A stretch of DNA of 5,106 nt from Streptomyces viridochromogenes (GTDB taxonomy: Bacteria; Actinomycetota; Actinomycetes; Streptomycetales; Streptomycetaceae). Both the position numbers and the translations under genes were made by a program. Under the pieces are notes generated by a model. The model worked only from the letters and a program-made list of their open reading frames with translations. It did no database searches and was not told where the DNA came from. Below, piece after piece: positions 1 through 4,030 of the stretch (positions within the stretch are counted from its first letter, which is position 1; every line of letters starts with the position of its first letter). The stretch is taken from assembly GCF_001270495.1 (NCBI RefSeq), contig NZ_LGUR01000044.1, forward strand, positions 1-5,106, in the 5' to 3' direction.

Positions 1-78
1 GGAGGTGGGGGAGAGATCCGGGAGCTCGGGGGCCTCGGGGGCGTCGGGGGCCTCCGGTAGCTCCGGCTCGTGGGTCAC
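1..78 (-). CDS. N-terminal fragment of an unidentified protein with an acidic Pro/Glu/Ala-rich start
   Basis: This is the start of a minus-strand reading frame that leaves the window after 26 codons. The GTG start (76-78) overlaps the TGA stop of the upstream GntR gene in the arrangement GTGA, a 4-base overlap typical of translationally coupled genes in actinomycetes. The visible residues begin MTHEPELPEAPDAPEAPELP and consist mostly of Pro, Glu, Ala and Asp; nearly all codons end in G or C, as expected for real coding DNA here. No Shine-Dalgarno better than a G-rich stretch is visible, which fits re-initiation after the regulator. No domain can be seen, so the function is unknown. It would sit in one transcript with the GntR gene and could be its target. 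The alternative is chance open frame in GC-rich DNA, since 26 codons prove little. Confidence 0.5.
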   Translation of the reverse strand, partial: MTHEPELPEAPDAPEAPELPDLSPTS

Positions 79-776
79 CCGCCCGCCAGTCGCTCGATCA
101 GGGCGAGGGAGCCCGCGTCGTGGTCGGCGATGATCGAGCGGGCCATGGGCAGGTCGCGGCTCAGCAGGGCGTCGACCAGGTCGGTGTGCCGGCACCACAG
201 GTGGCCGCGCAGATCGTCGAGGTGGCGCAGATGCTGGACCGTGCAGACCCAGGACTGCACCCGCAGTCGATGCAGGAAGTCCGAGAGGTAGGGGTTGCCG
301 AAGAGGGCGCCGAGCTCGCGCCAGAAGCGCAGGTCGTAGCCGATGAGCACGGTGAGGTCGCCGGCGGTCGCGGCGCGCTGGGCCTCCTCGGCGCGTCGGC
401 GTACCCCGACGACGGTGGCGTGGACGCGGGGGTCGTCGGGGTCCCGGTTGCGGGCGGTGTCGGTGGCCAGGACCTGGAACATGCCGTTGGTGACCAGGCC
501 GCGGGCCTCGATGATGCCGCGGTAGTCCTCGACGGAGTACTCGTGCACGCGGAAGCCGCGGTGCTGGTCGGCTTCCAGCAGGCCCTGTGCGGAGAGGTCG
601 ACGAGTGCCTCGCGGACGGGGGTCGCGGAGACGCCGTACTGTTCGGCGATCTCCTTGACGGTGAACTCCCGGCCTGCCTGGAGCCGACCGGCCAGCACCT
701 CGTCCCGCAGCGCGTCCGCGATCTGCTGCCGCAGGGTGCTCCGCGTCACGGAGCCGTTGCCGCCGGTGCCGGGCAT
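75..776 (-). CDS. GntR-family transcriptional regulator, FadR subfamily (FCD ligand-binding domain)
   Basis: A 233-residue DNA-binding regulator, normal length for the family. Residues about 10-77 form the GntR winged helix-turn-helix, with the hallmark SATPVREAL at 50-58 in the recognition region and a wing near GFRVHEY (74-80). Residues about 83-225 are an all-helical FCD domain, which usually binds a small carboxylate, often through a metal. Candidate metal ligands are Asp148, His197 and His219, but the usual His of the DxxFH motif is Trp152 (YDLRFWREL), so metal binding may be altered or lost. I chose ATG 776 because the open frame upstream to GTG 851 adds 25 residues unlike any GntR N-terminus and uses codons rare in this genome type (ATA, GTA, GCA, ACA). 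A GGGAG lies 11 bases before ATG 776. It overlaps the next gene downstream by 4 bases. Family assignment is firm; ligand and targets are unknown. Confidence 0.92.
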   Translation of the reverse strand: MPGTGGNGSVTRSTLRQQIADALRDEVLAGRLQAGREFTVKEIAEQYGVSATPVREALVDLSAQGLLEADQHRGFRVHEYSVEDYRGIIEARGLVTNGMFQVLATDTARNRDPDDPRVHATVVGVRRRAEEAQRAATAGDLTVLIGYDLRFWRELGALFGNPYLSDFLHRLRVQSWVCTVQHLRHLDDLRGHLWCRHTDLVDALLSRDLPMARSIIADHDAGSLALIERLAGG

Positions 777-802
777 GGTCAGGGCGTCTCCCGTCGTCGC
801 GA

Positions 803-860
803 TGAGGTGGCGTGCGTGTGTCTGTGCGTGCACGTATATGTCTACGAGCACGCCACCTTA
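803..860. promoter_or_regulatory. Inverted repeat with alternating purine/pyrimidine spacer upstream of the GntR gene
   Basis: A perfect 11-bp inverted repeat has arms AGGTGGCGTGC (805-815) and GCACGCCACCT (848-858), separated by 32 bases. The pairing can be extended outward by one G-T wobble and one A-T pair. The spacer contains runs of alternating purine and pyrimidine (810-821 and 823-841) with one break at 822-823, and an 8-bp palindrome CGTGCACG (827-834). It lies 27-84 bases upstream of the chosen GntR start, where promoter and operator are expected. A smaller symmetric element, CGTA and TACG flanking six bases, covers 833-846. I infer a control region, possibly an autoregulatory site; no convincing -35/-10 pair could be assigned. 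Confidence 0.45.
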
Positions 861-938
861 CGCGTTCGGGTTTCGGGCGAGCTTTCCGCGACGGCCGAGA
901 TCTTTTCCGCCCCCGCCGCCCCTACCCGTCCCATCCCC

Positions 939-980
939 AGGGGCGCTGCCCCTTCGACCCCGCTGGGGCTGCCGCCCCAG
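939..980. repeat. Double-hairpin intergenic element, left copy
   Basis: Two consecutive hairpins are present: AGGGGC/GCCCCT (939-944 with 948-953, 3-base loop) and CTGGGGC/GCCCCAG (963-969 with 974-980, 4-base loop). Their first 25 bases match the reverse complement of the element ending at 1265 at 24 of 25 positions, so the interval has mirror-image ends. It could act as a factor-independent terminator without a U-tract or be a dispersed intergenic repeat. Confidence 0.6.
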
Positions 981-1005
981 ACCCCGCTTCGGCCCTGAAG
1001 GGGCC

Positions 1006-1048
1006 TCGTCCTCAAACGCCGGACGGGCTGAAGATGCCTGGACCGGCG
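1006..1048. repeat. 43-base imperfect direct repeat, copy 1
   Basis: This copy matches the stretch 62 bases downstream (1068-1110) at 39 of 43 positions; all four differences are transitions. On the minus strand it contains CTTCAGCCCGTCCGGCGTTT, which resembles a short motif I recall as common between Streptomyces genes. No function is visible. Confidence 0.7.
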
Positions 1049-1067
1049 CCGAAAAAGAGGGGTGGCT

Positions 1068-1110
1068 TCGTCCTCGAACGCCGGGCGGGCTGAAGATGCC
1101 TGGGCCGGTG
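1068..1110. repeat. 43-base imperfect direct repeat, copy 2
   Basis: Second copy of the 43-base repeat, in the same orientation as the one at 1006-1048. The 19-base spacer (1049-1067) and the flanks are not repeated, so this is a paired motif and not a longer tandem duplication. Confidence 0.7.
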
Positions 1111-1220
1111 TGGGAAGGCTGGGCCATCTGAAGCGGGGAAGCAGCAGGGTGTTTCGGGTCCGGCCTCCTGGCCGACCGAGACGGGTGGTGGGTGGGCAAA
1201 GGTCCGGGGGGCCGGTGGGG

Positions 1221-1266
1221 CCAGGGGGCGGAGCCCCCTGGCGGGGTGGAAGGGGCAGCGCCCCTT
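1221..1266 (-). terminator. Double-hairpin terminator of the aminotransferase gene; right copy of the mirrored element
   Basis: Read on the minus strand, transcription meets a 7-bp stem AAGGGGC/GCCCCTT (1266-1260 with 1256-1250, 3-base loop) starting within the TAA stop codon (1266-1268). A 10-bp stem follows: GCCAGGGGGC/GCCCCCTGGC (1220-1229 with 1233-1242, loop GGA). Both are almost pure GC and lack a following U-run, as is usual for streptomycete terminators. The outer 25 bases mirror the element at 939-963. Position directly after a stop codon supports termination; the repeat nature means it could also be a mobile or dispersed motif. Confidence 0.65.
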
Positions 1267-2624
1267 TACGGTGCGGTGTACTCGTCCGCCACGGACAGCG
1301 CGGCGTCCAGCGCGGACAGGCCCTCCTTCAGCTCCGCCTCGGTCGCGTTGCACGGCGGTACGACGTGGGTGCGGTTCATGTTGATGAACGGCCAGATGCC
1401 CCCGGCCTTCGCGGCGGAGCCGAACGCCGCCATGGGGGCGTTCGCCTCGCCCGTCGCGTTGTACGGCACCAGCGGCTCGCGGGTCTCCCGGTTCCTCACC
1501 AGCTCGACCGCCCAGAACATGCCGACACCGCGCACGTCACCGACGCTGGGGTGCCGCTCGGCCAGCTCACGCAGCCCGGGTCCGACCACGTCCGAGCCCA
1601 GCCGGGCGGAGTTCTCGACGACGCCCTCCTCGGCCATGACGTTGATCGTCGCGACGGCGGCCGCGCAGGCCAGCGGGTGGCCCGAGTACGTCAGACCACC
1701 CGGGTAGGGCCGCTTCGCGAACGACTCCGCGACGGCGCCCGAGACGGCCACCCCGCCCAGCGGCACATACCCGGAGTTCACGCCCTTCGCGAAGGTCAGC
1801 AGGTCGGGCGTGACGTCGTACAGATCCGCCGCGAACCACTCACCGGACCGCCCGAACCCCGCCATGACCTCGTCCAGGACGAAGACGATCCCGTACTTGT
1901 CGCAGATCTCGCGCACGCCGGCCAGATAGCCGGGCGGCGGCAGCATGATGCCCGCCGTCCCCGGAATCGTCTCCAGGATGATCGCGGCGACGGTCGAGGG
2001 CCCTTCGAAGGCGATCGTCGTCTCCAGGTGCTCCAGCGCCCGCGCGCACTCCTGCTCCTCGGTCTCGGCGTAGAAACGGGAGCGGTAGAGGAAGGGTGCC
2101 CAGAAGTGCACGACACCGGCCGTGGCGCTGTCGGAGGCCCAGCGGCGCGGGTCGCCGGTGATGTTCACGGCCTGCTGGGTACCGCCGTGGTACGAGCGGT
2201 ACGCCGACAGCACCTTCGGGCGCCCGGTGTGCAGCCGTGCCATCCGCACCGCGTGCTCCACGGCGTCCGCGCCGCCGTTGGTGAAGAAGATCTTGTCCAG
2301 GTCACCCGGCGTCCGCTCGGCGATCAGCCGCGCCGCCTCGGACCGGGCCTCGATGGCGAAGGCGGGCGCGAAGGTGGTCAGGTGTGCGGCCTGCTCCTGT
2401 ATCGCGGCGACGACCTTCGGGTGCTGGTAGCCGATGTTCGTGTAGACGAGTCCGCTGGTGAAGTCGAGGTAGCGCCTGCCGTCGTAGTCCCAGAAGTAGG
2501 AGCCCTCCGCGCCGGCGACGGCGAGCGGGTCGATGAGCTCCTGTGCGGACCAGGAGTGAAACACGTGCGCACGGTCCGCGGCCTTCACGGCGGCGCCGAC
2601 CTCGGGATCTGGCTGAGGGGTCAT
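1266..2624 (-). CDS. Class III PLP-dependent aminotransferase (aspartate aminotransferase family, omega-transaminase type)
   Basis: A complete 452-residue fold-type I transaminase of normal length, expected to be cytosolic and to move an amino group between an amine or omega-amino acid and a keto acid such as pyruvate or 2-oxoglutarate. Visible motifs are the substrate-entry region near YFWDYDGRRYLDFTSG (43-58), the cofactor phosphate loop TNGGADAVE (115-123), the YHG that stacks on PLP (145-147), LDEV with Asp251 for the pyridine nitrogen, and TFAKGVNSG with Lys280 as the Schiff-base lysine. GLTYSGHP (310-317) supplies Thr312 for the phosphate, and Arg418 in NRTHVVPP is a candidate substrate-carboxylate contact. 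I chose ATG 2624 because homologues I recall begin near MTPQP; the frame upstream to a TTG at 2756 looks non-coding. It stands alone on its strand, divergent from the DJ-1/MarR pair. Substrate cannot be read from the sequence; taurine, beta-alanine and GABA-type transaminases share this fold. Confidence 0.93.
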   Translation of the reverse strand: MTPQPDPEVGAAVKAADRAHVFHSWSAQELIDPLAVAGAEGSYFWDYDGRRYLDFTSGLVYTNIGYQHPKVVAAIQEQAAHLTTFAPAFAIEARSEAARLIAERTPGDLDKIFFTNGGADAVEHAVRMARLHTGRPKVLSAYRSYHGGTQQAVNITGDPRRWASDSATAGVVHFWAPFLYRSRFYAETEEQECARALEHLETTIAFEGPSTVAAIILETIPGTAGIMLPPPGYLAGVREICDKYGIVFVLDEVMAGFGRSGEWFAADLYDVTPDLLTFAKGVNSGYVPLGGVAVSGAVAESFAKRPYPGGLTYSGHPLACAAAVATINVMAEEGVVENSARLGSDVVGPGLRELAERHPSVGDVRGVGMFWAVELVRNRETREPLVPYNATGEANAPMAAFGSAAKAGGIWPFINMNRTHVVPPCNATEAELKEGLSALDAALSVADEYTAP

Positions 2625-2661
2625 GCGGGCGAGCGTAGGAGCGAGCGGTGTGGCCTGGATA
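2625..2661 (-). promoter_or_regulatory. Putative promoter giving a leaderless aminotransferase mRNA
   Basis: A TACGCT hexamer (minus strand, 2637-2632), matching the TAnnnT pattern of housekeeping -10 elements, ends 7 bases before the A of ATG 2624. Transcription would then begin at or beside the start codon. The bases between (CGCCCGC), and the 16 bases upstream of the ATG as a whole, contain no Shine-Dalgarno. Leaderless transcripts are common in Streptomyces. The -35 region at 17-19 bases spacing (ATCCAG to ATATCC) is poor, which would suit an activated promoter. Confidence 0.45.
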
Positions 2662-2680
2662 TCGGCGTCATGTCTGTGCT

Positions 2681-2706
2681 CGGAAGGTTTCCGCGACAGG
2701 TTGTCG
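2681..2706. promoter_or_regulatory. Two abutting 13-bp interrupted palindromes, candidate operator of the aminotransferase
   Basis: CGGAA-GGT-TTCCG (2681-2693) is followed without a gap by CGACA-GGT-TGTCG (2694-2706). Each has perfect 5-bp arms around the same GGT centre, and the two units agree at 9 of 13 positions. They lie 57 to 82 bases upstream of the aminotransferase start, a typical activator position relative to the weak -35 noted there. A further palindrome TGTCGACA (2702-2709) overlaps the second unit. The binding protein is unknown; the GACA/TGTC half-sites of the second unit resemble those of the MarR-side operators. Confidence 0.4.
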
Positions 2707-2746
2707 ACAGAAGCGGCACGGGGGGAGGGGGAGGGCACAGGAATGA

Positions 2747-2782
2747 TTGACAGCAAGCTGTCTTAGTGACAGCATGTTGTCA
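2747..2782 (+). promoter_or_regulatory. Promoter of the DJ-1/MarR operon covered by two tandem palindromic operators
   Basis: A consensus -35, TTGACA (2747-2752), is followed after 17 bases by CAGCAT (2770-2775), which keeps the key A at the second and T at the sixth position of a -10. Two related palindromes overlie these elements: GACAGC-AA-GCTGTC (2749-2762, perfect 6-bp arms) and TGACAGCATGTTGTCA (2767-2782, 7 of 8 pairs). Their centres are 19 bp apart. One covers the -35 and the other the -10, so bound protein would block RNA polymerase. The size and symmetry suit a dimeric MarR repressor, and a MarR gene is the second gene of the operon. Autorepression is therefore the favoured inference. 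Confidence 0.65.
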
Positions 2783-2810
2783 TCTTCGAGGTCGCCCTCG
2801 GTCGAACCCC

Positions 2811-2816
2811 AGGAGG
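2811..2816 (+). promoter_or_regulatory. Ribosome binding site of the DJ-1/PfpI gene
   Basis: AGGAGG lies 4 bases before ATG 2821, extended by a second GGAG in register. This strong site fixes the start of the DJ-1-like gene and contrasts with the absence of any such site before the divergent aminotransferase. Confidence 0.85.
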
Positions 2817-2820
2817 AGTC

Positions 2821-3486
2821 ATGACCAGCAGCACCGGCACCACCGGCAGTACCGCAAACTTCCGTAAGCCCGTGTACCTCGCCGTCTACGACACCCTCGC
2901 CGACTGGGAGCCCGGCCACGCCACCGCGCAGCTGGCCCGTGCCGGGTACGAGATCCGCACCCTCGGCCCGACCCGCGCGCCCGTCACCACCGTCGGTGGC
3001 CTGCGCATCCAGCCCGACCTGGCCCTGGACGACGTACGACCGTCCGACGCGTCCCTGCTGATCCTCCCGGGCGCCGACCTCTGGACTGAGACATCAGCCG
3101 CTGCCGCGGCGGGCGGCACCGACCTCGCTCCCTTCGCCCGCAAGGCGCGGGAGTTCCTCGACGCCGGCGTGCCCGTCGCCGCGATCTGCGGTGCCACCGC
3201 CGGACTGGCCCGCGAGGGGCTGCTCGACGACCGCGCTCACACCAGCGCGATCTCCTTCTACCTGGCCGCGACCGGGTACGGCGGCGGCGAGCGGTACGTC
3301 GAGGCCGACGCCGTCACCGACGGCGGGCTCGTCACCGCCGGTCCCACCGAGCCCGTCGCCTTCGCCCGGGAGATCCTGCGGCTCTTGCACGTGTACGACG
3401 ACGAGGCCGTCGACGCCTGGTACCGCCTCTTCCACGACTCCGACGCCGAGGCGTACGCCGTACTCGAGAAGGCCGGTGTTCTGTGA
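2821..3486 (+). CDS. DJ-1/PfpI superfamily protein (type 1 glutamine amidotransferase-like)
   Basis: A 221-residue cytosolic protein of the DJ-1/PfpI fold, a family that includes stress-response proteins, glyoxalases, deglycases and intracellular proteases; the exact reaction cannot be read here. The first 15 residues are a Ser/Thr/Gly-rich tail, after which PVYLAVYDTLADWE starts the Rossmann-like core. Glu30 in LADWE matches the acidic residue that partners the nucleophile in DJ-1. The nucleophile elbow is AAICGATAGLA with Cys123, and His140 (RAHTSA) is the expected third active-site position. LLILPGAD (79-86) is the preceding strand and loop typical of the family. All key residues are present, so it should be active. 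It is the first gene of an operon with a MarR regulator, whose GTG start overlaps its stop by 4 bases. A role in response to oxidants, electrophiles or antimicrobials is inferred from that pairing only. Confidence 0.9.
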   Translation: MTSSTGTTGSTANFRKPVYLAVYDTLADWEPGHATAQLARAGYEIRTLGPTRAPVTTVGGLRIQPDLALDDVRPSDASLLILPGADLWTETSAAAAAGGTDLAPFARKAREFLDAGVPVAAICGATAGLAREGLLDDRAHTSAISFYLAATGYGGGERYVEADAVTDGGLVTAGPTEPVAFAREILRLLHVYDDEAVDAWYRLFHDSDAEAYAVLEKAGVL

Positions 3487-3941
3487 GCCGGGAACGGCAG
3501 GACCTGCTCAGCCGCAGCGCGCTCGGTGTCTTCCGGCTCAACGGCCGGTTCCTCGCGGTCGCCGAGGAGCTGGCCAGGCCCGCCGGGCTGACGGCTGCCT
3601 GGTGGCAGGTGCTCGGGGCGGTCCTCGGCGAACCCCTTCCCGTCTCCGGGATCGCCCGCGAAATGGGCATCACCCGGCAGAGCGTGCAGCGGATCGCCGA
3701 TCTGCTGGTGGAGAAGGGGCTCGCCGAGTACCGGCCCAACCCCGCCCACCGCCGTGCCAAGCTCCTCGCGCCGACGGAGGAGGGGCGTGCGGCGGTCTCC
3801 CGGATCAACCCCGGGCACGCGGTCCTCGCGGACCGGCTGGCGGAGGCCTTCGGGGAGGCGGAACTCGCCGATGCCGTACGGGTCCTGGAACGGATGTCGA
3901 AGGTGCTCGACCAAATCGCCGCACCTGTTACGGAACCGTAG
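3483..3941 (+). CDS. MarR-family transcriptional regulator
   Basis: A 152-residue regulator of typical MarR length, acting as a dimer on DNA. Helices at 3-35 and 112-146 should form the dimer interface. The winged helix-turn-helix spans about 36-100: LPVSGIAREMGI (52-63), recognition helix TRQSVQRIADLL (64-75), and the wing around NPAHRRAKLLAPTEEGRA (86-103) with its conserved basic residues. It contains no cysteine, so thiol-oxidation sensing of the OhrR type is excluded and a small ligand is more likely to release it from DNA. The start is the GTG at 3483 overlapping the upstream TGA (GTGA), implying translational coupling; GAAGG lies about 10 bases upstream. It probably represses its own operon through the tandem palindromes at 2749-2782. 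Family assignment is firm, ligand unknown. Confidence 0.92.
   Translation: MSRERQDLLSRSALGVFRLNGRFLAVAEELARPAGLTAAWWQVLGAVLGEPLPVSGIAREMGITRQSVQRIADLLVEKGLAEYRPNPAHRRAKLLAPTEEGRAAVSRINPGHAVLADRLAEAFGEAELADAVRVLERMSKVLDQIAAPVTEP
3929..3940 (+). other. Small palindrome spanning the MarR stop codon
   Basis: TACGG-AA-CCGTA has perfect 5-bp arms and reaches into the TAG stop at 3939-3941. With only a 2-base centre it is a poor RNA hairpin and no U-run follows, so it could be a binding site or chance. Little more can be said. Confidence 0.25.
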
Positions 3942-3990
3942 ACACCGACCCGCTCACCTCCTCATATGCCGCACTATCGTGGGGCCGTGG

Positions 3991-4008
3991 CGCAGGCGGG
4001 GGCCTGCG
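3991..4008 (+). terminator. GC hairpin between the MarR and kinase genes (terminator or kinase leader structure)
   Basis: CGCAGGC/GCCTGCG forms a perfect 7-bp stem around a GGGG loop, 50 bases after the MarR stop and 22 bases before the kinase ATG. It could terminate the DJ-1/MarR transcript. If the TATCGT at 3975-3980 is the kinase -10 element, transcription would begin near 3987 and the hairpin would sit in the kinase 5' leader. The rest of the gap 3942-4030 contains nothing else I can support. Confidence 0.4.
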
Positions 4009-4030
4009 TGAGCGGGGTTGGGGGCGTGCG

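Larger units (their letters stand above)
861..1265. other. Gene-free interval rich in hairpins and short repeats
   Basis: I find no credible gene in this stretch. The open frames crossing it are low-complexity Pro/Arg/Gly translations with no start signal and are best explained by GC content. It holds hairpin pairs at 939-980 and 1221-1266, two direct repeats at 1006-1048 and 1068-1110, a small hairpin GGCCC/GGGCC (991-1005) and a bulged stem at 1157-1177 (GGT, unpaired C, CGGCC, loop TCCT, GGCCGACC). It lies downstream of the aminotransferase and upstream of the GntR regulator, both on the minus strand, so termination of the former is the expected job. The composition looks like the repeat-laden intergenic DNA I recall from Streptomyces genomes. 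Confidence 0.7.

Noticed and set aside
777..851. Longer GntR protein starting at GTG 851
   Set aside because: The added 25 residues use codons rare in this DNA and do not resemble the start of GntR proteins, although AAGG lies 4 bases before the GTG, so it is not fully excluded.
120..998. Plus-strand open frame of 292 codons opposite the GntR gene
   Set aside because: Its translation is repetitive Val/Gly/Ala with no recognisable domain, and the opposite strand encodes a clear GntR protein.
1006..1110. CRISPR-like repeat pair
   Set aside because: Only two imperfect copies with one 19-base spacer and no associated genes; it fits a dispersed intergenic repeat.
1062..2750. Long plus-strand open frame of 562 codons opposite the aminotransferase
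   Set aside because: It is antisense to a gene with every catalytic motif, is a low-complexity Arg/Gly/Val translation, and is explained by the lack of stops in GC-rich DNA.
2625..2756. Longer aminotransferase starting at TTG 2756
   Set aside because: The added 44 residues are not family-like, and the DNA contains palindromes typical of a regulatory region.
3258..3914. Minus-strand open frames across the DJ-1 and MarR genes
   Set aside because: Both genes on the plus strand have family motifs, coupling and a strong ribosome site; the antisense frames have none.
3931..3960. GGAAC at 3933 as an ECF-sigma -35 element for the kinase
   Set aside because: No matching -10 motif occurs at the expected 16-18 base spacing.
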